A stretch of DNA of 64,000 nt, from NCBI GenBank assembly GCA_036768485.1, contig JAVLUZ010000154.1, positions 124,001 to 188,000 on the forward strand. The letters run 5' to 3'. Under the pieces are notes generated by a model, which did not search any database, was not told the DNA's origin, and was given only the letters and a program-made list of their open reading frames with translations. The translations under genes were made by a program, and so were the position numbers. Origin of the DNA: Mermis nigrescens (Eukaryota > Nematoda > Enoplea > Mermithida > Mermithidae). Shown here in pieces: positions 34,076 through 44,390 of the stretch (position 1 is the first letter of the stretch; each line of letters begins with the position of its first letter).

Positions 34076-34685
34076 AAGTCTGAAAAAATAGTAAACTAAT
34101 GTACTATGCAATAAAATATGTACTAAATTGTCCGGCATTGTTCAGAGGGGAAAGCAAAAAGTGTAATTTATCATTTCATAGTCTGCTGCTGGATATAAAT
34201 CAGTTAATGGTACCTAATCATTTAATTTAACATACTCCAAAATCGTTACAAATAAAATAACTAATTTAAAAAAGGAAAATAATGGATTTTCAGATTTTTT
34301 CTTTTATATTTTACATTTCATTAAACATTGTTCTTACAAAGGAAAACAGAAACCTTGGTGTGATCACTTATCATACTCACGTCACGATGCTCCTTAGTTT
34401 TTCATTACATATATGGGATAACCAAAGAACTTTTACTTCACATTAGGTTACATAAAATAAGCCCTCTAGGTTTTACTCATTTTGGGCTTTATTCTCTAAT
34501 TTGATCGTATTCTATTTTTAATATTTATATTGAGTATACGAGTGAATAAGTTCTTATATTAAATTAAAATAGATTTTTATTTTTATTTAAATCTTCTCAT
34601 ATTTAAATAAAGTCAAATTTTAATTATTTTGATTATTGATTTATTTTTTTATATTTTTGACTAGCAAAGCAATCTTAAATTCCAG

Positions 34686-34931
34686 GTACGATACATAGCA
34701 AGAACTGTGCGGCACAGCACAAAAGCAAAGAATATGCTGCTATTGGCTCAAAAGGAAGAAAATCTGCCACAGCACACGATCCTCATCGACCAACCAACCA
34801 GATGGAGTAGCACTTACACAATGATCAAACGCTTTCATGAACAAAAGCAAGCAATAAAACGCGTTTGTTGCGAGATTGATAAATTGAATGATTGCATGTT
34901 AACCAACAATGAATGGGAAATTTTGCCAACG
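34686..34931 (+). pseudogene. BED-hAT transposase, exon 2
   Basis: Bounded by TTCCAG and CCAACG|GTGAGT, 246 bp, phase 0 on both sides, no lesions. It encodes VRYIARTVRHSTKAKNMLL and LIDQPTRWSSTYTMIKRFHE, the hAT-specific TRWxSTYxMLxR block of the insertion domain, then NNEWEILPT. Confidence 0.93.
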
Positions 34932-34989
34932 GTGAGTGTGAGAATGTGATGACAATATGCTTTGTTAACATACGTGCAACCAACAAATC

Positions 34990-35170
34990 ATAGTTGCGGG
35001 CCATATTGAGGGGGTAAATGACCTCCAATTTTCGATAATAGATGGCAAAAAGGTACATAAAATGGCCTAAAAACGTTCTTTTTCACAAAAGCAGGAGGTT
35101 GACAAACAATTTTCTCACTTTAGGAAGATGATGGTCGACTTTGAGGAAGAGCGAGTCCGCCACCCCAAAA
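34990..35170 (+). repeat. Repeat family D in hAT intron 2
   Basis: GAGGGGGTAAATGACCTCCA, AAATGGCCTAAAAACG and GACTTTGAGGAAGAG match the 40570-40795 copy. Confidence 0.55.
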
Positions 35171-35479
35171 ATAAATTTTTTTTACATTTTAAAATTAATT
35201 TTTAAAATAAATTCATCTTATTTTATTTCGAATGTAAAAACATCCTATTATGCGGGTATATTTACAAAAATTTTATTTTTATAACTGCACTGATATCTGT
35301 TTTTTTCCCCACAAGTATAAAACTCCAATAAGATGTGCATGCAGAAGCTGTCTTATGCAGAAAACGCATCGCTTGCGAACAGCTATGGAATCCAATTTAT
35401 GCAAAATAGTGTATCTTATTTTCATGTCAGTTTGATAATGATACAAAACAGTACTTTAATCAATGTCAGATAATAAATA

Positions 35480-35830
35480 TACACACCCCGTATCCAGGAT
35501 TCCGCCAAGGGGAACGGACCCAAAATAAATTGGTCTATATCTCGGAAAATTAGCAAGGATAGCTTGCGAAAACCGCATTTTTTGACATTTATTAACGTGC
35601 TCTATCCATTAAGACAATAAAATTTGGAATTTTTGAGAAAAAAATTCTTTTCTGTTTTTTGGTTGCGCCTGAGGCAAAATGATAGAAAATGATTGAGATA
35701 CGGTGCAAAGCGCCAAAATTTTGATGATTTCATGACTTTGCCATGCAATTTTTCCATCTCACGTCATTCCACGCTCCAAAATTTTTATTCTGATTAAGTG
35801 GGGGGGGGGGCCGCCGTCCCCTAAATGGTA
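35480..35830 (+). repeat. Unclassified G/C-ended repeat in hAT intron 2
   Basis: Bounded by CCGCCAAGGGGAACGG and GGGGGGGGCCGCCGTCCCC; the interior contains ATCTCGGAAAATTAG and CGGTGCAAAGCGCCAAAA. The phrase GCAAAGCGCCAAAA recurs at 32654 and 60470, but no full copy is present. Confidence 0.45.
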
Positions 35831-36022
35831 ATCTGTATATACATACATATATACCTTTATAATGCTAGAAAATCAGAACACCTTAATTGTGATTATTTTT
35901 TCAATTTTTGTGACTGTTGATGGTTTCATTATGAAAACAAAAAATGATAATGCAGCAACTCTTGAGAAACACGTTCTATGCAAATCTAATAAATCTTAGC
36001 ATATAGTTTCTTAATCTTTCAG

Positions 36023-36111
36023 CTTACGGCGCTATTGAAAATTCTTGCACACACGGTTAAACTGCATGAAAAGGAAGGATCGTGCATCTCCGAAGAATTG
36101 ATTGAAGCAAA
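36023..36111 (+). pseudogene. BED-hAT transposase, exon 3
   Basis: An 89-bp exon from CTTTCAG to CAAA|GTATAT, encoding LTALLKILAHTVKLHEKEGS and CISEELIEA. It enters in phase 0 and leaves in phase 2, matching exon 4. No lesions. Confidence 0.85.
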
Positions 36112-36469
36112 GTATATATAATTCTTTATCTCAATAATTAATGATCAATTAATAATTTTATCAGTCAATGTGATCTACGCACGTCATGGAAGAGTTTAAT
36201 AATTAAAGAAAAAAGACAAGAAATGCCATTAAGTTCAGAATATCATCTATAGTTATTTATTATGTATGTGTATGATTAGTTAATTTTTGTGAGGAGGAGA
36301 CATATTAACTGAGTTGGAAGAATTTAAAAGACTTTGAAAGTTATTCAGATTTTCATGTGTTAAAGCAAAAAGAAAAATGTATGTAAACAAAGTTAAAAAA
36401 TCCAGAAATCACATTAATTTCTACAATTTGTTAAGCAGTTGCGCTTACACATGTTTGTGGGGCATACAC

Positions 36470-36685
36470 ACGCATAGGGAGGGGTGAGAGGGGATGTATA
36501 ACCCCCTCTGAAGGAGTCAAAATTTAAGGACTATCAAGCAATTTAGGCCCAAAATGGTATATTTTCAGGAAATTTTAACAGCATATCTCAAAACTGCAGG
36601 TTGCTACATCAAAAATTTCAGATTTCACCCCTGATAACAGATTCTGGATTTTAACCCTCTCAGGCTACCCTGACCATGCACATCT
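36470..36685 (+). repeat. Repeat family F, copy 1 (hAT intron 3)
   Basis: From CACACGCATAGGGAGGGGTG to CTATGATG. It shares TATAACCCCCT, CAAAATTTAAGGACT, CAAGCAATTTAGGCCCAAAA and CACCCCTG with copies at 38005 and 39085. Confidence 0.7.
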
Positions 36686-36689
36686 ATGA

Positions 36690-36835
36690 TGTGTGGGTCT
36701 GACTGGACCCCCTCAGGATCCAGGTGACTTACCAAAATCGATATTTTTGCCAGACCCCCAGAACAGCTATTTTTGACATTTTTCGTCATTGGACAACACC
36801 TAAACCCCAGAATTTCTTTGCTGCCCATCTATGGT
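36690..36835 (-). repeat. Repeat family B (hAT intron 3)
   Basis: It contains TGTGGGTCTGACTGGACCCC, AAAATCGATATTTTTGCCAG and TTTGCTGCCCATCTATG, directly next to family F copy 1. A partial related block follows at 36855-36925. Confidence 0.6.
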
Positions 36836-36994
36836 TGCGCTGAGTTAATACCACACATGCGTGGAAGTCTTGGGGTCAGGCTGGACCCGCAAGAAACTGG
36901 TGGACCACCAAAAAGTGAAAATGTTTCCAATTACATGCATATGTGTAGATTAAACCGCAGGCTCGATTATCTCATCTACTTAAATTTCTTTCAG

Positions 36995-37175
36995 ATGTCT
37001 GCTATTTAACCTCGTAAAAGGGAATTTTCCCCAACTTGGCACGCTCTTGGAGCAGATTTTGACAAAAATCGATCAATACTTCTACGGTGGCGATAATAGG
37101 AATCACTTCGGATCCATTGAAGAAAACAAACTGTTCACTATTGCAACACTTCTTGATCCACGATTTAAAAAAAAG
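36995..37175 (+). pseudogene. BED-hAT transposase, exon 4
   Basis: A 181-bp exon after TTTCAG. It encodes LLFNLVKGNFPQLGTLLEQ and the hallmark TIATLLDPRFKKK (ATLLDPRFK in ZBED/hAT proteins). It leaves in phase 0 at AAAAAG|GTATGC. No lesions. Confidence 0.93.
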
Positions 37176-37478
37176 GTATGCGTAAAAAAAGAAAAGATTA
37201 ATTAGAAACGGGCTTTTATAATGTGGTTCAGAAAGTCCCCATTCACTAGACTTCAGACTGCTCATTGACTGATCAGTTTCTGCAAGGGTGATGCTGGGCT
37301 AATACTTTATACTAATTCAGCATAACATTACGAAATGCGGGTTTGTTTCATCATCATTATTAGGTATTTGTATATTGTAGTTTCTGTTGTAAGGTGATGG
37401 TTGTATTTGTTATTTTTTAAATTAGTGAGCTAATTAGTATAGTACGATTTGCTGAAATGATAAATGTATGTTTTCCAG

Positions 37479-37627
37479 ACCTTTCGAAAATCCAGCTCTT
37501 CTGATCAGGCAGAAAATACGCTGGTTCAACTCGTTAAGGAGCAAATCTTGTTGCGGAGGAAAGAAACAGAATCCGCTGCCAGTCGGAGCAGTAGTAACCC
37601 ATCAAGAGGAAAATCTGTTATTGCAGA
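37479..37627 (+). pseudogene. BED-hAT transposase, exon 5
   Basis: A 149-bp exon after TTTTCCAG encoding a polar low-complexity linker (ESAASRSSSNPSRGKS). It leaves in phase 2 at GCAGA|GTAATT. The phase matches exon 6 and restores a Glu codon. Confidence 0.85.
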
Positions 37628-38004
37628 GTAATTGTAATTCAAATTATTAAGTAGTAGTGAGTGAGTAGTATGTGAGTTAGCATAGCTTAAATTAAGATAT
37701 ATATTTTGTGGATGGATATTAGCCTAAATGAAATTGATAAATAATAGTTTTTATTTTTGAGAATTGGATTGTTTCATACACATATACTTCACTGAACAGT
37801 ATAACACCAAACTTTATTGAAAGAAAAGCCATCTACTAGCTTTATTTATCAAAAAAGAATAAAATAATATTAATATTGAAAAATTATACCAAAAAATATA
37901 ATACTATAAAATAACAAATTTTTTATTATTTTATACATACATAATGTACATATTATAATCGCGTGTCTGTTTTCTTTATCTTGCATTATACATAGGTACC
38001 ATAT

Positions 38005-38232
38005 ATGCACACACTTAGGGAGGGGTGAGATGGGGTATTACCTCCGCTAAAGGTGTCAATATTTAGGTACTGTCAAGCAATTTAGACCCGAAATAGTATA
38101 TTTTCAAGCAATTTTATTATAATATACTTCAAAACTGCAGACAACTACAGCAAAATTTTAGGATTTTACCCCTCCCTGATGACATATTCTGGGTTTTAAC
38201 CGTCCCAGGCGTGCGCATCCATGATAGTTAGG
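38005..38232 (+). repeat. Repeat family F, copy 2 (hAT intron 5)
   Basis: CACACACTTAGGGAGGGGTG to GCGCATCCATGATAG, colinear with the other two copies. Confidence 0.7.
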
Positions 38233-38327
38233 TGCAAATGAATTGCAGGTCATTAAATAATTAAAGCATGCATTTTAGATTTGTTTAATTATAGATATAT
38301 TATAAAATATATTACATTATATTATAG

Positions 38328-38535
38328 AGCCATTCAACCATTTTTTAGACACTATGCTGCTATGCTAGAAAGTTCATCAGGCCAAGATGAGTTTGACAAG
38401 ATAGACCCCTTATCTGCGCAACAGAGAGCAAAAGCAATAACGGCTGACTATATGGCAGACCAGCGCATCAATGTTGAAGAATCGCCTTTGACTTACTGGA
38501 AAATCAACAGTCATAAATATCCAGAACTAGCAGTA
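38328..38535 (+). pseudogene. BED-hAT transposase, exon 6
   Basis: A 208-bp exon after ATTATAG encoding AIQPFFRHYAAML and ESPLTYWKINSHKYPELAV, the conserved P-L-x-YW-K-x-N-x-x-x-YPxLA block containing the family Glu region. The donor GTA|GTAAGC lies 7 bp from a later MITE insertion (38542). Confidence 0.92.
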
Positions 38536-38541
38536 GTAAGC

Positions 38542-38698
38542 ATACATGGGCACTGGGCAGCAAAAGATATTCTGGGGGTACGGATGGAGTCAAAGAGCAA
38601 AAAAGTGGCAAAAATAGCGATTCTGTGAGGTCTAGCAACAAATATCCATTTTTGGGAGTGTCCGCCGCATTCTGGGGGTCCAGCCTACGTCCATGTGT
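38542..38698 (+). mobile_element. Repeat family B MITE at the hAT exon 6 donor
   Basis: A 157-bp element from CATACATGGGC to CCATGTGTG. It is flanked by GTAGTAAG (38534-38541) and GTAGTAAT (38699-38706), an 8-bp duplication with one mismatch. The target overlaps the exon 6 splice donor, so the donor sequence is now present twice. This copy shows that family B transposes like hAT. Confidence 0.8.
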
Positions 38699-39084
38699 GG
38701 TAGTAATTAACCTGCTTCCTGAGGTCATTAGAAGCATTCAAAATACGTCAAATTGAATGCATGACTTTATCTAAATAACATTATATAATAAAAATAAATA
38801 ATAATTATCTAAATAACATTATATAGGTACATTGTACATTATAATGTTTCTATAATTGCACTGGTTCAATAAATCCCAATATGATTACTAAGAAAAATAA
38901 TTTATGCAAATTGTATTGTTATGCTGAAGGATTAATATAAAGAACGAAACTTAAGAAAAATTGAAGTAATAAAATAATGGAAATGTTTTACTAATTATAA
39001 GAAAAATTGAAGTAGCAAAAAATATATAACAAATTGAATTTTAGAACTTTCTGATCATGTGTTCCTGTTTTGCTGTTCACCTTA

Positions 39085-39290
39085 CACGCACATAGGGAGG
39101 GACGAGGGAGAGGTATAACCCCCTAAAGGGACCAAAATTTAAGTATTGCCGTGCAATTTATGCCCAAAATAGTGAATTTTGAAACAATTTTGACGTAAAA
39201 TCCCAGATAAAAGCTACTTACTGTGGCGAAAAAACCTAGATTTCTTCACCCCTCCCTGACTACCCTGGCCATATGCATCTCACGTTTGCT
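39085..39290 (+). repeat. Repeat family F, copy 3 (hAT intron 6)
   Basis: CACGCACATAGGGAGGGACG to GCATCTCACG with the same internal words (GTATAACCCCCTAAAGG, TATGCCCAAAATAGTG). Confidence 0.7.
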
Positions 39291-39331
39291 ATTCATGTGA
39301 TGCTTTCTACGCAAGTTCATCTTTATTTTAG

Positions 39332-39640
39332 CTCGCCAAAAAATACCTCAGCCCGCCTATTAGTTCCGTGTCCAGCGAACGTGAATTCAAGTCAGCTCGT
39401 GATTTAGCTAATGGTTCAAGAATTCGATTGAAGCCAGAAAATCTTCAAAAGCTCTTATTTCTAAAGCATAATTTGCGAGCAATTGGATTCGATACATGGA
39501 AGCTCCCAAGCACTTTGGCTGATGAGCATGTAGAATGTGGCGCAAGCAGCAGCAGTAGTGAAGATTCAAACGATATCGAGTGTGCTAATAGCAGTGACAT
39601 AGAATTTGTCGATGATTCAGACCATGAAACACTGGACTAA
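39332..39640 (+). pseudogene. BED-hAT transposase, exon 7 (dimerisation domain)
   Basis: Last exon after TATTTTAG. It encodes LAKKYLSPPISSVSSEREF, KSARDLANGSRIRLKPENLQ and KLLFLKHNL, the hAT C-terminal dimerisation domain, then an acidic Ser-rich tail and TAA. An AATAAA polyadenylation signal follows at 39666. Joined exons give about 699 residues, a normal ZBED-type hAT length. Confidence 0.93.
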
Positions 39641-39969
39641 ATCTGTTTCTTGTGACATAAATAGTAATAAAACTTGATTTGAAAAGGCGCCCCTAACTTT
39701 GCATTTGCCATTTACTACTGAATGGAGCAGTCGCTCATTATTATTCTTATGCCCACCCCAAGTATGTGTCTGTTATGCAATAATATTTTCCTAGTCTGAC
39801 TCTCCTGCCCCGGCCCCAGCCGGGGCCGGGATATTTTTCAGCCCCGGTACCGCCCCGGCCCCGGCCAAAAAAGTCGCCCCGGTCGATCACTACTGCCCAC
39901 CTATGCCTACATATATGTAGGTACACACTACGTCCTTACATAAGGTAGATATCACCTATATGATTTGAG

Positions 39970-40110
39970 TAATGGCGAGCTTTGGGATCTGGGTTGTCCC
40001 CTGGGATCCAGCAGACCCCCAAAATTGGTTTTGTTGTGCTAGTTTTGGTGATTTTGCCCCATTAGACCCCCTCAGAATATGAGCAATCAGCAGTGCAAGA
40101 TTATGCCTTT
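39970..40110 (-). repeat. Repeat family B, decayed
   Basis: GGGATCCAGCAGACCCCCAA and ATTAGACCCCCTCAGAA resemble the B family; ends not resolved. Confidence 0.45.
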
Positions 40111-40569
40111 TGAAGCTTACCTACATACCTAACTACACCTATCACAGTAACATCATTGTTGTTCCAATAAAGTTTATTGCTGTAAGACATTGGCTCTTAT
40201 TCAATTTACAAAATTGCATTGCACTCATTTACATTAAAGATTTTGTATCACTCATTGTCTGGTTCTTTATCTTCTTGCATTCTGGCTCCTTTTCGACCAG
40301 AAATGGATACATAGAGTACATGAAAAAAATTTTGCGGGGCGGGGCGGGCCTAATTTTTGTAACATTACTAGCGGGGCGGGCCTAAGGAGCTGCGTGGCGG
40401 GGCAGGCTCTATTTCTTTCTTGGCGGGGCAGGGCAGGTCAAAAAATTTTGGCCCGCGCAGGGCTCTGACCTGCCCTAAAATTATAGCAAAAGCATCAGAT
40501 GATCCAATTTTTCAGAATATTCAAAAAAGACACAAAAGTGAATTTCCCCCAGGTCTTCATTGATCCTCA

Positions 40570-40795
40570 AAATGCAGTAATGGCTCAAAATTTCAGGTGG
40601 GGGTCCCCGGCCACTTCTTAGGAGGGATGGGGGTAAATGACCTCAAACTTTAGCCAAAATGGCCAAGAAACGCCCAAAAATGACCAAAAAAAAATTTTGT
40701 TGTTCCAAAATGGGGAGGGTCAAAATTTTTGTGTCATTTGAGGAAGAGGGGACAACTGACTTCTGGGTGGGGGATATCCCCTTGTTACATGTATG
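40570..40795 (+). repeat. Repeat family D in the ZMYM1-like intron
   Basis: From CAGTAATGGCTCAAAATTTC to GATATCCCCTTGTTACATG. This is the most complete copy in the window. Confidence 0.6.
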
Positions 40796-40990
40796 TTAAG
40801 AACAGCTAATCGAGTTTTTGGGGGAGAAATTTTTGTATTTTCTCCGTATACTTACTGCACATTTAAATAGAAAGCCTGACTTGATAAACCCGCCAACCCT
40901 TTTTTACCATTTTTTAGATATCCCATATTTGGCAATTAAGCCTATTTTGTAAATTCTTGTAAGCCTTCAAATTACTTATTCTGATTCTAG

Positions 40991-41200
40991 GCTTGTTCCT
41001 ATCATCAAAACATTGTTGAACTGCGACCAATTAGGAATCGCACTCAGAGGACATTGAGATGATGGCTCTCTTGATTTTTCTGCTTAGGATTTAGATTATC
41101 TGCAGCTCAATCGGTCTGATGGAAATCTCAAATGTATGCTTAAAATTTGTTTAGATGCTGGCATTAAAGTTTTAGAGAAACACTTATTGACTGAACATGG
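40991..41200 (+). pseudogene. ZMYM1-like gene, exon 2
   Basis: It follows the acceptor TTCTAG at 40990 and completes the split Arg codon from 30057. It encodes LVPIIKTLLNCDQ, then the family signature LGIALRGHxDDGSLDF (x is TGA, 41055-41057), then SDGNLKCMLKICLDAG and EKHL. A second stop, TAG, lies at 41085-41087. The GHRDDG-type motif is characteristic of DUF4371 proteins. The exon runs into a 19-bp hairpin at 41187. Confidence 0.85.
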
Positions 41201-41228
41201 TTGTCTTTAGACGACCATGTTCAGTCAA
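41187..41228. repeat. Perfect-type hairpin, 19-bp stem
   Basis: TTGACTGAACATGGTTGTC, loop TTTA, GACGACCATGTTCAGTCAA; only one pair is G-T instead of Watson-Crick. It sits at the 3' edge of ZMYM1-like exon 2. Confidence 0.85.
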
Positions 41229-41716
41229 AAGTAGTCAAAAAAGTGAAAGCAGTGAGTTTTATGATTTTAGCGTAGTGTGCACTTGCTTAAGTCGCTAGCA
41301 TTTTTTTTGTACAAGGTTTGTTTGTACATGTACAAAGATGGTCCCTAAAAGTCTTTGTACGTTTTTTACACATAAATTTTTGGGCACTACTATAATATGG
41401 TACTGTAGCTATTTTAGTGTGGCAAAATAACATTCTTAGACCTAGTGTATTTTAGATAACTTCTGGGCTTCTAAGGGCAAAAATCACTAATAATTGACTC
41501 AAAATGGTGCAAAACGCCAATAAATTCGTCATTTTTCCTTTCAAAATGCAATTATAAAACAATTATAAAATTTCAAAATACAATTACGAAATACAAATCA
41601 ATTACTCATTTTTGACGCAAAGCACCGAGAAATTTTTGCGAATTTTAGATCTTTTTGCAATTTTTGTCTTCTCAAAAATCTTGGTACATGTACAAAGATG
41701 GTCTCCAAAAGTCAGG

Positions 41717-41969
41717 CACGTATCATTGGGGGAATGGAAGGGGGTATGCAACCCCTGAGAAAGCAAAATACCACCAAGAAAGCAAAATACCCTCCAGAAT
41801 TCAATTTTTGAATTTTTTAGTTTTTTTTGCAATTTTTGATGCTAATGGATAGTGCTCCATAAGAAAAGTTTAAAAGTAGTGTTTTTTTGCCATATCACCA
41901 TTTATAGGACCATTTTTTACCTCTGAAAAATCTTGCACCCTCCCAGAATTTTAGTGCTGCCCACGTATG
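41717..41969 (-). mobile_element. MITE family 1, copy 10
   Basis: Reverse copy with C-rich blocks, CCAGAATTCAATTTTTGAA and the GCTGCCCACGTATG terminus. The left end is decayed and no clear TSD is visible. Confidence 0.75.
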
Positions 41970-42099
41970 CTTCAGACCCCTCCTTTTGAATGTTATTTTG
42001 TGCTGTTTTTGGCTTTATTGGGCTTAGTCTCCCCAGAAATTGGTGTTGGTCTCCCCAAAATAGGACAGCCAGCTATGTGACTGCCAAAAGTCTTTATAT

Positions 42100-42299
42100 A
42101 TTGGGAAAAATCTTTGCCAAATACAAAAAACACTGTAAGTTGCTGATAATTCATGTTTTATGCGCAATTTTTTCTGTGCTCGCTGATGAAACCACTTATA
42201 TTGTGACTAATGAGCAGCTGAGCTTAGGCGTGTGATATGTTTATGATGGCGCAATTCGCGAGGACTTCTTAGGATTCACAGAAGTTACTGACTTAACAG
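42100..42299 (+). pseudogene. ZMYM1-like gene, exon 3
   Basis: Encodes FSVLADETTYIVTNEQLSLG, the family's first catalytic-region motif (ADETTD in active members, where the last Asp is Tyr here). A TGA and then YVYDGAIREDFLGFTEVTDL follow. It ends at the donor ACAG|GTAGCA in phase 1. The 5' boundary is uncertain. The missing Asp and the stop at about 42233 mark it as non-functional. Confidence 0.8.
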
Positions 42300-42361
42300 G
42301 TAGCATGATGTTTCCTGGCTAATTCATTTAGTCTGTCACTATGCAAGTGCATGCATTTTAG

Positions 42362-42436
42362 GAGCAGGCTTGGGAAAAACGATTCTCTCTGAGCTCGTTG
42401 CACTTGGAATTGATACAGATTTCCTAGTTGGCCAAG
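42362..42436 (+). pseudogene. ZMYM1-like gene, exon 4
   Basis: A short 75-bp exon between TTTTAG and CCAAG|GTAGTC, phase 1 on both sides. It encodes GLGKTILSELVALGIDTDF and LVGQG, matching the region before the usual GQGYDGA motif. The following exon(s) with the central hAT core were not found between here and 46640. Confidence 0.75.
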
Positions 42437-42967
42437 GTAGTCTTTTCAAAATTTTCAATTGCTATGCTAATATTTCTTTACTGGATATATGCAGTGTTGG
42501 CAGAGTTAACTCTAACTCAACCCATAATAGGGTTAACCTATCACTTTTTCAATAGAGTTAACCCTATTTTGGGTGAGTTAGTGACCATTGTGGTTAACCC
42601 TAACTCTTTGAATTTCCAACCAAGAAAGGGTTAAAAAAGGTGAGTAACTTATTCATTAATGCAGCTATAACTTACAATTTTTATTACTGTTTTTTTCAAG
42701 TAAATAATTCCCATCGTTGTCATCTCCAGTGTTGCCGAGTTAGGAGTTTTCCCCAATTTAGGAGTATTTTTGTGGGCATTATGGGCACCTTGAAGCAATT
42801 GGGGTTTTTTTGCGCCTATGCTTCACCATTGTGTAGGGGGTTTTAAAGCCATTTTTAGCCATTTTGAGGTTTTTTGTGACCAAAAATGGGGTTTTTGACA
42901 AGAGCATGTGGCAACCCTGGTTGTCTCATTGATCGAGCCAATGTGCAACCTGGCTGGTTGTCTTAAC

Positions 42968-43210
42968 CACACCTGGGCGTGGGGGTTTGGGGGGGTATGC
43001 AGCCCCCCAGAAACCAAGATACTCCCCCCCAGAATTCAATTTTTGAAAATTTTTTTCGTTTTTTTCGCAATTTTTTGATGCCAATGGATAGTGCTTGATG
43101 AGAAACGTCGAAAAATGGTGTTTTTATTGCCATACCACCATTTTTAAGGCCATTTTTCGACCTTCAAAAAAATCTTGCACCCCCCAGAATTTTCTTGCTG
43201 CCCACGTATG
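42968..43210 (-). mobile_element. MITE family 1, copy 11
   Basis: Complete reverse copy, CACACCTGGGCG to GCCCACGTATG. Perfect 8-bp duplication GTCTTAAC at 42960-42967 and 43211-43218. This is the clearest proof of the family's TSD length. Confidence 0.92.
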
Positions 43211-43316
43211 GTCTTAACGCCTCTTCTTGCGTGGTGCTGTTTACTTTCCTTTCCTTAATCACTCGTTTTTCCATCCAAGCTTTTTCAATATGCATGCTTT
43301 TGCCAATAGATTCCCA

Positions 43317-43638
<322 letters not shown>

Positions 43639-44390
43639 ACAAAGCTTGGCAGCTCTTGTTACTGCCTAAAAGCAGCCAGGCAAGTATTGTTTGATCTTTG
43701 TTGTTGCAATTGTTGCAAGTTTAGGGTTTGCTGATTTGGAAAGGGGCTTTGTCTTTAGAGCAACTTCAATAAAGATGCATAATTTAAAAGTCCAGTCTAT
43801 TTTGAATCAAATTTTTTGAGTGCGAAAAAGCGTGCTTTGTTCATCATATAAATAACCCTTTTAAAACGGGTTAATGCTTTTTAAGGAATAGGGTTAGAGT
43901 CAACTCTAACCCTATTAACTTTTTATGGAATGGGGTGAACCCTAACCCTAACTCTATCGTATTTTACTAACTTTGCCAACGCTAGATATATGACATGCAT
44001 GCATTCATTGTTTTTATTGACTCTCTTCACCCTTGATTCTGAAAAGTATTTTTGGCTGGTAATTGAATGAAAGTCTAAATAAAAGGAAAGGTTATGCTCC
44101 AAAATTTTCACTTAAATTCACAATTTGATCTTAATATGCTTTTAGTCTAGCCAAACTATATAAAAATATGAGTTTAGATTATAAAACAAGCTTCGACCAA
44201 AATATTTTTTTCAATTTGCTTATGTAATGTAACTGTCTTATAGAATAGATATAGGATTGTTTTCATCCACATTACCTGTTCACTAAAAATTAAGTGAAGA
44301 GAAGATGAAGCTTTATAGGAAATCTCAGATCTTATAGATTGAATCCTTTATTTTGTTTTTGCTTTCTCACATTCAAACGTTTAATGTCAT

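Larger units (their letters stand above)
31544..39892 (+). mobile_element. BED-type hAT transposon, 8.35 kb
   Basis: Terminal inverted repeats TAGTGATCGACCGGGG occur at both ends, followed inward by long CCCCGG/GGCCGGGG arrays. The target duplication CTGCCCAC is perfect (31536-31543, 39893-39900). It encodes one spliced transposase in seven exons. The AT-rich introns contain several smaller repeats (families B, D and F), which inflate it well beyond a typical hAT length. Perfect TSD and TIRs with only two coding lesions suggest a comparatively young insertion. Confidence 0.93.
31268..39905 (-). mobile_element. MITE family 1, copy 9, split by a hAT transposon
   Basis: The MITE runs 31268-31543 and resumes for its last bases CTATG at 39901-39905. 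Its own target duplication is CCTACACA (31260-31267) and CCTACATA (39906-39913), one mismatch. The hAT transposon inserted eight bases from its terminus, duplicating CTGCCCAC. Confidence 0.9.
30092..40467. mobile_element. hAT-like MITE (GAGCCCTGCG ends) in ZMYM1-like intron, filled by later insertions
   Basis: The left end TGGAGCCCTGCGTGGGG and the right end CCCGCGCAGGGCTCTG are inverted repeats, each followed by GGCGGGGC-rich blocks. The 8-bp target duplication ACCTGCCC is perfect at 30084-30091 and 40468-40475. Once the nested material (30441-31239, 31268-39905) is removed, only about 0.9 kb belongs to this element, and it has no coding capacity. Confidence 0.85.

Noticed and set aside
42540..42640. 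Possible telomere-type repeat (GTTAACCCTAACTC, also 43890-43960)
   Set aside because: The words are irregular, occur in inverted orientation at both ends of a hAT element with a perfect TSD, and are its subterminal repeats.
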